A stretch of 64,000 bases of DNA from Cysteiniphilum sp. JM-1 (GTDB taxonomy: Bacteria; Pseudomonadota; Gammaproteobacteria; Francisellales; Francisellaceae). Position numbers and translations under genes: made by a program. Location of the stretch: the NCBI RefSeq assembly GCF_008711525.1, contig NZ_VXKS01000006.1:1-64000 (forward strand). The letters are read 5' to 3'. Each line of letters opens with the position of its first letter. The first letter of the stretch is position 1. The notes below the pieces were generated by a model, which worked only from the letters and a program-made list of their open reading frames with translations, was not told the origin of the DNA and searched no databases. Below are positions 50,494 through 59,326 of the stretch, one piece after another.

Positions 50494-50656
50494 CTAAGAC
50501 TAAATATTCACCCACAAGTGCTCACCGTACCCTGAGCGTAAGTCGAAGCGATGCACTGAGCATCAGTCGAAGTGGGTAATCATACTTCATAGAGGCTTCG
50601 AGTTATGCTCAGCCAACGCTTACACAATCAAAGTGGTCAGGAATATGATTATAGCC
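50494..50656 (+). repeat. Interspersed repeat, family A copy 4 (MITE-like) with direct repeats
   Basis: A 163-bp element from CTAAGACTAAATATTCAC to GGAATATGATTATAGCC. Inside are CCCTGAGCGTAAGTCGAAG, CTGAGCATCAGTCGAAG and GGCTTCGAGTTATGCTCAG, able to form a branched hairpin. Flanks read GAATTAGTGG (50484-50493) and GAATTAGTGA (50657-50666), 9 of 10 identical, a probable target-site duplication at the end of fpr. Confidence 0.85.
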
Positions 50657-50693
50657 GAATTAGTGAATTCATTAATTTAATCAAGCTAAAAGC

Positions 50694-50722
50694 TTGAGAG
50701 ATGATACGCTTTGCGCTATGAT
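50694..50722 (+). promoter_or_regulatory. Predicted sigma70 promoter of rpmE
   Basis: TTGAGA (50694-50699), 17-base spacer, TATGAT (50717-50722). It leaves a leader of about 70 bases before the rpmE ATG, with an AAAGAGG ribosome binding site. Confidence 0.7.
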
Positions 50723-50798
50723 GTGCAACGTTTTTACTCTGCGGTGCTTAAGATGGGCTTAGGTGGCGGCAAGAATATATTTAAAGAGGTAAATAAAG

Positions 50799-51017
50799 AT
50801 GAATTTAGAGATTCAACCAAAGTATGAAAAAGTTTCAGTAAGCTGTAGCTGTGGCAATACATTTGAAACGCGTTCAACGAAGTGTCAAGATATTCAATTG
50901 GATGTGTGCTCAATGTGTCACCCATTCTATACTGGTAAGCAACGTGTGGTTGATACAGCTGGACGTGTGGATAGCTTCCAGAAGCGTTTTGGCAGCTTAA
51001 AGTCTCGTAAACTATAA
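50799..51017 (+). CDS. rpmE: 50S ribosomal protein L31 (zinc type)
   Basis: Bridges the 50S head to 30S. The 72 residues contain the zinc ligands in [13 protein letters not shown] and [13 protein letters not shown], marking the C+ form, and the C-terminal [12 protein letters not shown] tail. It has its own promoter (50694-50722) and is followed by two tandem terminators, as for a highly expressed single gene. Confidence 0.96.
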   Translation: MNLEIQPKYEKVSVSCSCGNTFETRSTKCQDIQLDVCSMCHPFYTGKQRVVDTAGRVDSFQKRFGSLKSRKL

Positions 51018-51025
51018 GCTGTAGC

Positions 51026-51084
51026 ATTGCTCAAATTGATGAGCAATTTTGATAATAAAAAGGGCACCTAAGGGTGCTTTTTTT
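51026..51084 (+). terminator. Two tandem intrinsic terminators after rpmE
   Basis: First hairpin: ATTGCTCA (51026-51033), 6-base loop, TGAGCAAT (51040-51047), then TTT. Second: GCACC (51064-51068), TAAG loop, GGTGC (51073-51077), then seven T. The second is the stronger. Confidence 0.88.
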
Positions 51085-51106
51085 ATATCCATAGAAATGG
51101 TGGGAA

Positions 51107-51199
51107 AATAAGTTGTATCAGCTAGCGCCTCGCCCCTTGCGGGAGAGGCCGTGCAGCTTACGCTGCGCAGGTGAGGGGGTAATTGCAATACAATTTGTT
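51107..51199 (+). repeat. Interspersed repeat, family B copy 3 (MITE-like)
   Basis: Left end AATAAGTTGTAT (51107-51118), right end ATACAATTTGTT (51188-51199), inverted with 10 of 12 matches. Between them are CAGCTAGC, GCCTCGCCCCttgcGGGAGAGGC, GTGCAGCTTACGCTGCGC and GTGAGGGGG. It lies between rpmE and the convergent EEP gene. Confidence 0.8.
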
Positions 51200-51216
51200 T
51201 TTTTCATTCATAGTCA

Positions 51217-51966
51217 TTAACCCCGACGAAATTTAAGTAATAATGGATTGTGATCTGAAATTTTACGACTATCGATTGCCGTGGCGTATTGGCAATTAAG
51301 GTTACGATACATGACAAGATCAAGCGGATGCTTGGCAAAGCGTTTGATATGTTTATCTTCTTCAAATTGTGCTTGCGTTAAGTTTAGTGCGCGGCAGAAC
51401 TCATGGATCAGCGAATTACGTTTTTTATTCCAGCTGTTAAAGTCACCAGCAATAATAACGGCAGCTTCTTGATAGTTGGTAAGATAGTCATGCAGTTGTA
51501 GAATTTCTTCAGCATAGATACGTGAGTTATTAAAATTAATCGCATGTACGTTGATGATGATCAGTGGTGTGTTGTCAGCAAATACGTAGTGATTGGCAAG
51601 ACTTGACTTATGTGTTTTAAATAAAATTTCTGTTTTCTTGGATAAGATTTGCTGTGCTTTATGACTCATAATGCTGCTTGCGGTCATCACACCGTAGGCA
51701 TGCGATTTAAGTTGCAGATTAGGTGCAAAGTGCAAGCAAAAGTCATCCAATGGAAAGCTTGCACTATCGCTGTGTTTTGCTTCTTGCAGGCAGTAAAATC
51801 CGAGGTTATAGGCTTGTTGTAAACTCTTGATAAAATGTTGAAACTCAACAGGATCTTTATGATTAATCTTGTAAATGTTCCAACTCAAAATGCTAAAAAA
51901 ATCAGGGACAAAAGCAGATTTAACCTGATTTTCACAGCTTAGGGTAATTTGCGGTGGCTTAAACAT
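51217..51966 (-). CDS. Endonuclease/exonuclease/phosphatase (EEP) family protein
   Basis: A 249-residue EEP-fold hydrolase: ILSWNIYK (metal Asn), YCLQEAKH (metal Glu), IIINVHAINF, AGDFNSWNKKR (catalytic Asp-x-Asn), LDLVMYRN and ISDHNPLLL (Asp-His). No signal peptide is evident. The fold covers DNA, RNA and phospholipid phosphodiesterases. It lies 2 bases from the cls stop and is probably cotranscribed with it; EEP genes are often found beside cardiolipin synthase genes (ybhP-clsB in E. coli), which suggests a membrane-lipid link. Confidence 0.88.
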   Translation of the reverse strand: MFKPPQITLSCENQVKSAFVPDFFSILSWNIYKINHKDPVEFQHFIKSLQQAYNLGFYCLQEAKHSDSASFPLDDFCLHFAPNLQLKSHAYGVMTASSIMSHKAQQILSKKTEILFKTHKSSLANHYVFADNTPLIIINVHAINFNNSRIYAEEILQLHDYLTNYQEAAVIIAGDFNSWNKKRNSLIHEFCRALNLTQAQFEEDKHIKRFAKHPLDLVMYRNLNCQYATAIDSRKISDHNPLLLKFRRG

Positions 51967-51968
51967 AA

Positions 51969-53360
51969 CTATAATAAAGGGGATAAGACTTTAACCATAC
52001 TTTCCCCTAACTTACGTGCTTTTGATGGTGCTGGCAATGTCTTGCCAGCATCTTTTAGAAATTCGTTCATCCACTCATTCACTTGTTGGATAATGCTTGC
52101 CTCATAAGCATAGGTCACGACTTCATAATTTAAAAATAAACTTCTATTATCAAGATTTACTGAACCAAGCATAACGGCTTTATCATCAAATAACACGGCT
52201 TTTGCGTGAATCATCTTCTTGTCAAATAAAGCGATTTCAATACCTGTTTTTGCAAGTTGGCGCATAAAATTACTACGCGCTAAATCAGCAATCAAATGAT
52301 TGGACACTTTTGGGGTGATGAGTTTGACATCAACACCACGATGATAGGCAATTTGTAGCGCTTCAAGCAATGAGTCAGATGGCACAAAATAGGGAGTCAC
52401 AATCCAGATGCGTGTCTGTGCGGCATAAATGCCGGCAATAAGTGAGTCATATAAAGCATCATTAGGGATATCAGGACCTGAGGGAGCTACTTGAATTAAG
52501 TTTTGACCATAGTCTTTTTTCAAACAAACTTCGGTCATATGATCAAGGTGCTCTTTTGCCGAATACTCCCAATCAGAGGCGAAAATATTGTGGAAGTGAC
52601 AAATTGCATGACCTTGGATTTTAAACAAAATGTCATCCCAGCGTTTATTGCAAGGGGTGGGCCCCATGTACTCGTTGCCTAAATTCATACCACCTGTCAG
52701 TACAGTGTAATTATCGAATAAGTAGATTTTTCGATGATTTCTAAAGTTAATATAATTACGAAAAGGCATTTGAATAATCGGCATAAAGAAAGATACTTTG
52801 CCTCCGGCTTTGCGCAAGCGTTTAAAAATACGCTGATTGAAGTACACGCGATAGGAGCCTAGCGAGTCAATAAGAAGCTTAACGGTGACACCTTGCTTAG
52901 CTTTTTCAGTTAATGCGGCAAGAAGTCTTAAAGTTACATGATCATTTTGAAAAACATAGGTGCTAATATAAATGCTTGTTTTGGCTTGGTGAATTTGATT
53001 AATCAGTGCCTCATAGGCATGAATGCCATCAAGATAAAGCTCAAAGTGATTGTTGCTGGTGGGTGCTGGAATATCCTGATTAATGAGCACTGTGCGAATA
53101 GGGTGTGGGTTGAAAGTATCAATATGATCGATTTTACGTAAGTTAAACTCATGTTTATGGCGTTTGCGCTTACGTTTGCGAATGCCAAAAATAAAGTAAA
53201 AAGGTACGGCAACATAAGGTAGCAAGATAATCGCTAAAAGCCATGCCATCATACTGGTTGGTTTTTGTTTCTCAGCAACCATGCGTACGACAACGATTAA
53301 AATTAAAATCTCGCAAATAACTAAAAATGTATGTAGCTCTAGAAAATTAAAAATACTCAT
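51969..53360 (-). CDS. cls: Cardiolipin synthase (PLD superfamily, ClsA-like)
   Basis: Condenses phosphatidylglycerol to cardiolipin at the inner membrane. The 463 residues have two N-terminal transmembrane helices, an arginine/lysine-rich loop (GIRKRKRKRHKHE), and two HKD motifs: NHRKIYLFDNYTVLTGGMN and IHAKAVLFDDKAVMLGSVN. The length and anchors fit ClsA better than ClsB. First gene of cls-EEP, divergent from putA. Confidence 0.94.
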   Translation of the reverse strand: MSIFNFLELHTFLVICEILILIVVVRMVAEKQKPTSMMAWLLAIILLPYVAVPFYFIFGIRKRKRKRHKHEFNLRKIDHIDTFNPHPIRTVLINQDIPAPTSNNHFELYLDGIHAYEALINQIHQAKTSIYISTYVFQNDHVTLRLLAALTEKAKQGVTVKLLIDSLGSYRVYFNQRIFKRLRKAGGKVSFFMPIIQMPFRNYINFRNHRKIYLFDNYTVLTGGMNLGNEYMGPTPCNKRWDDILFKIQGHAICHFHNIFASDWEYSAKEHLDHMTEVCLKKDYGQNLIQVAPSGPDIPNDALYDSLIAGIYAAQTRIWIVTPYFVPSDSLLEALQIAYHRGVDVKLITPKVSNHLIADLARSNFMRQLAKTGIEIALFDKKMIHAKAVLFDDKAVMLGSVNLDNRSLFLNYEVVTYAYEASIIQQVNEWMNEFLKDAGKTLPAPSKARKLGESMVKVLSPLL

Positions 53361-53548
53361 TTATTTCCTTCTATCCTTAGATGAGGCTTGGCAAGTTCTG
53401 TAACAATAATAGCATGGCTTTGATAAATGGACAGTGTCAAAGCTTGATAAAAATTACAAGCATTTTGAATCGCTAGTTTTCTTTACGTTTTTTTTATCTT
53501 TTATGCTAGTATAGCCGCCATCTTTGCTGTGATTAAGGGGAAAGAACG

Positions 53549-56500
53549 ATGATTGTTGAAAATGAAAATGTGACGGATCAAGAAGTCTTGTCACGCCTGC
53601 GCTGGGCAGCAAGAAGAGGGATGCTTGAATTAGACCTTATTCTTTCGCCATATATAGAGTTCGCTTATCTAGCAGCACCACAAGCTGAAAAAGAGGCATT
53701 TCATGCATTGCTTAAATGCGAAGATCAGGATCTTTTTAATTGGTTTATTAAATCAAAACCAGCAGATGATGCTCATCAAATGATGGTTGATAAAATTTTG
53801 TTAGTCAAAAAACAAATAGCTCAACAGCAAGCAAACAATACAAGTTTGCCTTCTCAGGAATTAACGATGATTTTAGATAGAAATAACAAGTTTGATCAAT
53901 CTGTCTTGATGCAAGAAATATCAAAGCACTGGTTGTGTGATGAACAAATGATTGTAGAGAAGCTTGCCAAGCAAGCGGCACTCACAGATAAAGAGCGTTT
54001 ATCTGTGCAGGATATTGCCAGTGGTTTGGTCGCAAATGTACGTGAAACACGCTTAAGTAAAAGCGGATTAGATGCTTTTATGACTAAGTATGACCTTTCA
54101 AGTGATGAAGGGATTGTGCTGATGTGTTTGGCAGAAGCCTTATTGCGTATTCCAGATAAGCATACGGCAGATAAACTCATTAAAGATAAATTAACGAGTG
54201 CTAATTGGCATGAACATGTTGGTGATAGTGAGTATCTATTTGTGAATGCGGCTACTTGGTGTTTGATGTTAACTGGTAAGATATTAAAGCCAGGTCAATA
54301 TCAAAATAAGTTCAAGGGCGTACTAAAAGGCTTCTTAGATAAGCGCTCACGCCCGGTTGTGCGTCGCGCGGTAATGCACGCGATGAAAGTTCTTGGTCAG
54401 CAATATGTCATGGGTGAAACGATTGATAAAGCGTTAAAGCGCGCTCAAGAAAAAGAAGCGATGGGCTTTACCTATTCGTATGATATGTTGGGTGAGGCGG
54501 CAACGACTAAAGCCGATGCTGAATATTACTATAATGAGTACCGTCAGGCGATTGATGCCATTGGATTTGCAGCCACCAAAAACAGTGTGCGCACAAACCC
54601 TGGGATTTCAGTTAAATTATCTGCCTTGCATCCACGTTATGAAGTAGCACAAGCAGATCGTGTACACGCTGAGATGTATCCTAAGTTATTAAAATTAGTT
54701 GAGTTAGCACAACGCTATAATATTGGCTTAAACATTGATGCTGAGGAAACTGAGCGCTTAGAGTTGTCGCTTGAATTGGTGAGCCGTTTAGCGCATGAGA
54801 CCTCGTTACAAGGCTTTGAAGGGATTGGTATTGTCGTTCAGGCATATCAAAAACGTGCCAGTTTTGTACTTGATTACTTGATTGACTTGGCAGAGCGCAC
54901 AGGGCATCGATTTATGATTCGTTTAGTCAAAGGGGCTTATTGGGATTCTGAGATTAAGCATGCACAAGTTGAAGGACTAGAGGGTTATCCGGTATTTACC
55001 CAAAAATGTTATACCGATGTGTCGTATCAAGCGTGCATTAAAAAGCTCTTTGCTAATAGCAAACATATTTACCCACAATTTGCGACGCATAATGCGTATA
55101 CAACGGCATTGGTTATGCAATTAGCAGGAGATTATCGTGATTATGAGTTCCAGTGTTTACATGGAATGGGCGATGCACTATATGATCACGTTGTGGGCAA
55201 GGATAATTTCAATATCCCATGTCGTATTTACGCGCCAGTGGGGACGTATAAGCATCTACTACCTTACTTGGTTAGACGACTATTAGAAAATGGCGCCAAT
55301 TCATCTTTTGTTCATCGTATTGTCGATGAGCAAACACCAATTGAAAGCTTGGTTGAAGATCCTGTTGAAAAAGCAAAGCGTCTAGGCTTTAAAGCGCATC
55401 CGCAAATTGCGTTACCTGTGAATATGTTTGGAGAAGAAAGAATGAATTCAAAAAGTTATGACTTAAATGACACCCGCACATTAGAAAAACTAGCACTACA
55501 AATGAGTCAATTTGATCGTGATGATTATGTTGCTAAGCCATTAATAAAAGGTGTTGATACCTCAAAACTTACCGCGGAAAATATTTTTAACCCAGCGAAT
55601 AATCAAGTATTTGGCAAAGTCTATCATGCGGATAAAGCAATGGCTGAAAAAGCAATGGAAGTTGCGCATAATGCATTTGACGCGTGGAGTCTAGTTGAAG
55701 CTGAAAAGCGTGCTGAAGCCTTGGATAAGTGTGCGGATTTATTAGAAGAAAATATGCCAAAATTTATGGCAATTGCTGTGCGTGAAGCCGGTAAAACCTT
55801 GGCAAATGCGGTTAATGAGATTCGTGAAGCAGTTGATTTTTGTCGGTATTATGCGGCACAAGCGCGTGCTGAATTTGCAGCACCTAAAACCTTAGCGGGT
55901 CCTACAGGCGAGCTTAATCAAATTAGCCTACATGGTCGCGGTGCTATAGTATGTATCAGTCCGTGGAACTTTCCTTTAGCTATTTTCTTGGGCGAAGTAA
56001 CAGCCGCCTTAGCTGCTGGAAATACAGTTGTTGCTAAACCAGCTGAGCAAACACCTATTATTGCCTATGAAGCGATTAAATTACTGCACCAAGCAGGTAT
56101 TCCTGAAGAGGTATTACAATTTGTACCAGGTACAGGTGAAGAGGTTGGTAGTACGTTAACGCAAGACCCACGTGTTGCTGGTGTGATCTTTACAGGATCC
56201 ACTGAAGTAGCCAAAATCATTCAGCAAACGCTATCAGCCAAAGAAGGTGCGATTGTACCATTTATTGCAGAAACAGGTGGTCAAAACGTGATGGTTGTTG
56301 ATTCATCATCCTTACCTGAGCAGGTAGTGCGTGATGTGATATCCTCGGCTTTCGATAGCGCAGGACAACGTTGCTCTGCTTTGCGCGTTTTATATCTACA
56401 AGAAGATATTGCGGATAATGTCATCACCATGCTAAAGGGTGCTATGGATGAATTAAAGGTTCATGATCCGGCATTCATTGAAACCGATATTGGTCCTGTG

Positions 56501-57010
56501 ATCGATCAGGAAGCAAAAGCTAATCTTAAAGCACATATCAACAACATGCGCCAATCAGAAAAGCTTGTGCATGAGATTAGTGAAGATAAATCACTTGAGA
56601 AAGGCAACTATATTTACCCTGTCGTGTTTGAAATCGATAGTATTCATGCGCTTAAACGTGAAGTATTTGGTCCAGTTCTTCATATTGTGCGCTTTAAAGC
56701 GACTGAACTTGAAAAGGTTGCTAAAGATATTAACTCAACTGGTTATGGTTTAACATTTGGTGTGCACAGTCGCATTCAGGAAACTGTTAATTTCTTTAAA
56801 AAGCATATTCGTGTTGGCAATATTTATGTTAATCGCAATATTGTTGGTGCGGTTGTTGGTGTGCAACCTTTTGGTGGTCAAGGTTTATCCGGTACAGGAC
56901 CTAAAGCTGGGGGTCCTTTCTACTTACATCGTTTGGCTGTTGAGCGCACGATTAGCATTGATACCACCGCGTCAGGTGGCAATGCATCGTTGATGAGCTT
57001 AGAACAATAA
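53549..57010 (+). CDS. putA: SdhE-PutA fusion: flavinylation-factor domain + proline dehydrogenase + P5C dehydrogenase
   Basis: Oxidises proline to glutamate in two steps. Residues about 10-90 are an SdhE (DUF339/CptB) domain: LSRLRWAARRGMLELDLIL with the RGxxE motif (Arg23, Gly24, Glu27), LLKCEDQDLFNWF and PADDAHQMM, close to E. coli SdhE. A polar linker follows (about 90-125), then the PutA arm (VRETRLSKSGLDAFM; LMCLAEALLRIPD), the FAD proline dehydrogenase barrel (SVKLSALHPRYE near 355; RLVKGAYWDSE near 457) and the aldehyde dehydrogenase (ISPWNFPLAIF; Glu908 in AETGGQN; Cys942 in AGQRCSALR). The 1153 residues lack the ribbon-helix-helix DNA-binding domain and the C-terminal domain of the longest PutAs. 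A TGC-TAGTAT extended -10 lies at 53504-53512. Confidence 0.95.
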   Translation: MIVENENVTDQEVLSRLRWAARRGMLELDLILSPYIEFAYLAAPQAEKEAFHALLKCEDQDLFNWFIKSKPADDAHQMMVDKILLVKKQIAQQQANNTSLPSQELTMILDRNNKFDQSVLMQEISKHWLCDEQMIVEKLAKQAALTDKERLSVQDIASGLVANVRETRLSKSGLDAFMTKYDLSSDEGIVLMCLAEALLRIPDKHTADKLIKDKLTSANWHEHVGDSEYLFVNAATWCLMLTGKILKPGQYQNKFKGVLKGFLDKRSRPVVRRAVMHAMKVLGQQYVMGETIDKALKRAQEKEAMGFTYSYDMLGEAATTKADAEYYYNEYRQAIDAIGFAATKNSVRTNPGISVKLSALHPRYEVAQADRVHAEMYPKLLKLVELAQRYNIGLNIDAEETERLELSLELVSRLAHETSLQGFEGIGIVVQAYQKRASFVLDYLIDLAERTGHRFMIRLVKGAYWDSEIKHAQVEGLEGYPVFTQKCYTDVSYQACIKKLFANSKHIYPQFATHNAYTTALVMQLAGDYRDYEFQCLHGMGDALYDHVVGKDNFNIPCRIYAPVGTYKHLLPYLVRRLLENGANSSFVHRIVDEQTPIESLVEDPVEKAKRLGFKAHPQIALPVNMFGEERMNSKSYDLNDTRTLEKLALQMSQFDRDDYVAKPLIKGVDTSKLTAENIFNPANNQVFGKVYHADKAMAEKAMEVAHNAFDAWSLVEAEKRAEALDKCADLLEENMPKFMAIAVREAGKTLANAVNEIREAVDFCRYYAAQARAEFAAPKTLAGPTGELNQISLHGRGAIVCISPWNFPLAIFLGEVTAALAAGNTVVAKPAEQTPIIAYEAIKLLHQAGIPEEVLQFVPGTGEEVGSTLTQDPRVAGVIFTGSTEVAKIIQQTLSAKEGAIVPFIAETGGQNVMVVDSSSLPEQVVRDVISSAFDSAGQRCSALRVLYLQEDIADNVITMLKGAMDELKVHDPAFIETDIGPVIDQEAKANLKAHINNMRQSEKLVHEISEDKSLEKGNYIYPVVFEIDSIHALKREVFGPVLHIVRFKATELEKVAKDINSTGYGLTFGVHSRIQETVNFFKKHIRVGNIYVNRNIVGAVVGVQPFGGQGLSGTGPKAGGPFYLHRLAVERTISIDTTASGGNASLMSLEQ

Positions 57011-57025
57011 GGATAACGCTTTAAA

Positions 57026-57736
57026 ATGACTGATTTAGAGCAACAACTGCGTGAGGATCTCGCGGTAAGTCACCATATAGTCTACCACTATGGTTGGGAT
57101 GATTTATTGGCAACGCACCTAAGTGTGCGTATACCACAATCAAATGCGGTGTTGATTACGCCACATAATGTCCCCTTTGAAGAAGTGAGCGCGGATAATC
57201 TGGTTAAAGTTGATCTAAATGGACGAGTTTTATCACAAAACGGTTATACGGTCATGCCTCAAGCATTTAATATTCATGCTGAGATTTACAAAGCAAGTAG
57301 CAGTATTCATAGTGCGATGCATACCCATAGTACCTATGGTGTTGCTGTATCATCGCTGAAATCAGGTTTGCTATTTTGTAATCAGCAGGCGTTACGCTTT
57401 TATAATGATGTTGCCTATCATGATTACAATGGTCTTGCATTAGCAAATGAAGGGCATGAAATCGTTCAAAGTTTGCAGGATAAAAAAGTCATGATTTTAC
57501 GTAATCATGGTTTATTAACAACCGGCAAAACTATCTATGAGGCGCTTTACTTGCTCTATTACCTAGAGAAAGTGTGCGAGTTGCAAATTAAATTGCAAAG
57601 TGTAAACGACTCACTGATTGAATTAGATGAAACAGTGTGCCTAAAAACTAAGGCGCAGTTCGAGCGTATTTTAACGCCGGAAAAGGAATTTGTTGTGCTT
57701 AAACGCCGAGTGCAGTATTTAAGCCAAAATAAATAA
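57026..57736 (+). CDS. Class II aldolase/adducin family protein
   Basis: A 236-residue zinc-dependent aldolase-fold protein. The metal histidines are in HSAMHTHSTYG and the late ILRNHGLLTTG; ALANEGHEIV is also typical. Substrates of this family include fuculose phosphate, ribulose phosphate and methylthioribulose phosphate, but some members are adducin-like of unknown role. It lies 15 bases after putA, so it is probably in the proline operon. A link to proline use is inferred from position only. Confidence 0.88.
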   Translation: MTDLEQQLREDLAVSHHIVYHYGWDDLLATHLSVRIPQSNAVLITPHNVPFEEVSADNLVKVDLNGRVLSQNGYTVMPQAFNIHAEIYKASSSIHSAMHTHSTYGVAVSSLKSGLLFCNQQALRFYNDVAYHDYNGLALANEGHEIVQSLQDKKVMILRNHGLLTTGKTIYEALYLLYYLEKVCELQIKLQSVNDSLIELDETVCLKTKAQFERILTPEKEFVVLKRRVQYLSQNK

Positions 57737-57809
57737 TAGGAAATCCGTTAATTAATTTTTAGAAGTTTGTTAGACTCAGCGCGGGATAAGATAAAAGGTA
57801 ATTAATCGG

Positions 57810-59114
57810 ATGACAAAAAAGATAACGAAGGCGAGCACCAAGAAAACGGTTGCAATTACGACTTTGGGTGCTGCCTTAGAGTGGTTTGAGTTTAGTTTAT
57901 ATGGTTATTTGGCGACTTACTTAAGTATTTTATTTTTTCCCGATGAAAATAGAACTGTCGGTTTGATTACTGTTTTTGGTATCTTTGCGGCGAGTTATTT
58001 TATGCGTCCATTAGGTGGCTTTGTTTTGGGTTCTATTGGTGATCGACTTGGGCGACGCTATGCGATTACACTTAGTATCGGTCTTATGTGTATTCCAATG
58101 TTTATCATGACCATTATGCCAACGTATAATAGTTTTGGTATTTGGGCGGTAGTTATTTTGATTTTAGCGCGCATGATTCAGGGTTTTTCGGTTGGTGGTG
58201 AGTATACAGGGGTTTTAATTATGCTCGCTGAAAGTGCGCCAAAGCAATATCGTGGATTTGCAACAGCTTTAGCGGCAATGTCATCACAAGTTGGTACGAT
58301 CCTAAGCGCGGTAGTGGTTGGTGTATTAGCCACAGTTTTTAGCAAAGCACAAATGCTTGAATATGGATGGCGTGTGGCATTTCTTATTGGATTTGTTTTT
58401 GCATTAACCTCAATGTTTTTACAGCACTCAGTGCGTGAGTCACCATTTTTTGAAGAGGTTAAGAAGTCTAAAAAAGCCTTAAAAAACCCATTAATGACGG
58501 CGCTTAAAGGACCTAAGATGCCGCTTGTATGGGTGTTTGTGTTAACCGGTTATATTGGTATTGCTTATTATATGATGGCAACTTTTTTGCCGAATAACTT
58601 TATCGCAACGCGCCATTTAGATGTCAGTATTGTGATGTGGATTACTGTCGTTATATCTGTTGTCTATGCTGTGTTCTCGCCATTGTTTGGCTGGTTTGCC
58701 GATTTGTGGGGGCGCAAAGTAATTCTGAATGTCCCGATATTCTTATTGCTCATTCTCGCTTATCCCATGTTTATCTGGCTTAATTATGGTGGCATTGTTC
58801 AGATTTTGATTGCTGAGTCGATTTTTGCATTATTAGTAGCAGCGATGACAGCATCTTTTCAAGTGGCAATTAGTGAGCTTTTCCCAACGGAATGCCGCTA
58901 TAGCGGGATGTCGGCAGCCTATAATGTAGGAAATGCCTTATTTGCGGGTACTACACCGATGATCTCATTAATGTTGGTAGATGCTTCAGGCTCACATTAT
59001 GCGCCTTGTTATTACTTAATTATTACCTCAATCATTACTTTGGCAGTGATTTATAAAATGCCAGAAACACGTACTAGTAGGTATTTTGAGTTAGGTGAGA
59101 ATTCATCAAAATAA
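57810..59114 (+). CDS. MFS metabolite:H+ symporter, ProP-like
   Basis: A 434-residue, 12-helix transporter of the metabolite:H+ symporter group that includes ProP and ShiA. Markers: GAALEWFEFSLYGYLATYLS, MRPLGGFVLGSIGDRLGRR, RMIQGFSVGGEYTGVLIMLA. Following putA, proline or betaine is the most likely cargo, giving an uptake-plus-degradation operon. The TAA stop (59112-59114) lies within the left terminal repeat of the family B element at 59110. Confidence 0.88.
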   Translation: MTKKITKASTKKTVAITTLGAALEWFEFSLYGYLATYLSILFFPDENRTVGLITVFGIFAASYFMRPLGGFVLGSIGDRLGRRYAITLSIGLMCIPMFIMTIMPTYNSFGIWAVVILILARMIQGFSVGGEYTGVLIMLAESAPKQYRGFATALAAMSSQVGTILSAVVVGVLATVFSKAQMLEYGWRVAFLIGFVFALTSMFLQHSVRESPFFEEVKKSKKALKNPLMTALKGPKMPLVWVFVLTGYIGIAYYMMATFLPNNFIATRHLDVSIVMWITVVISVVYAVFSPLFGWFADLWGRKVILNVPIFLLLILAYPMFIWLNYGGIVQILIAESIFALLVAAMTASFQVAISELFPTECRYSGMSAAYNVGNALFAGTTPMISLMLVDASGSHYAPCYYLIITSIITLAVIYKMPETRTSRYFELGENSSK

Positions 59115-59197
59115 GTTGCACCAGCTAGCACCTCTCCCCTTGTGGGAGAGGTCGTGCAGCTTAAGCTGCGCGGGTGAGGGGTAAAACGCAACTTATT
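59110..59197 (+). repeat. Interspersed repeat, family B copy 4 (best-preserved ends)
   Basis: Perfect 10-bp terminal inverted repeats AATAAGTTGC (59110-59119) and GCAACTTATT (59188-59197). Inside: ACCTCTCCCCttgtGGGAGAGGT, GTGCAGCTTAAGCTGCGC and GGGTGAGGGGT. An 88-bp non-coding unit that overlaps the stop codon of the ProP-like gene. Confidence 0.85.
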
Positions 59198-59326
59198 CTT
59201 GATTTATTACATCAGGTGTTTTGGGTTTTCGGATCAAATCCAAGAATGATAGCAAAACATTGAGCGATCGTATTTGAGCTTGAATGGGATATCTATACTT
59301 ACTAATGAAACTATTATTTATACTTG

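Noticed and set aside
50492-51199. Repeats around 50.5-51.2 kb as a CRISPR array
   Set aside because: The repeats belong to two different families, are single copies with internal hairpins, and show no regular spacer pattern.
53549-53830. N terminus of PutA as the usual ribbon-helix-helix DNA-binding domain
   Set aside because: Sequence has RGMLELD, CEDQDLFNW and KPAD in SdhE order, and no ribbon-helix-helix pattern; SdhE assignment is far better.
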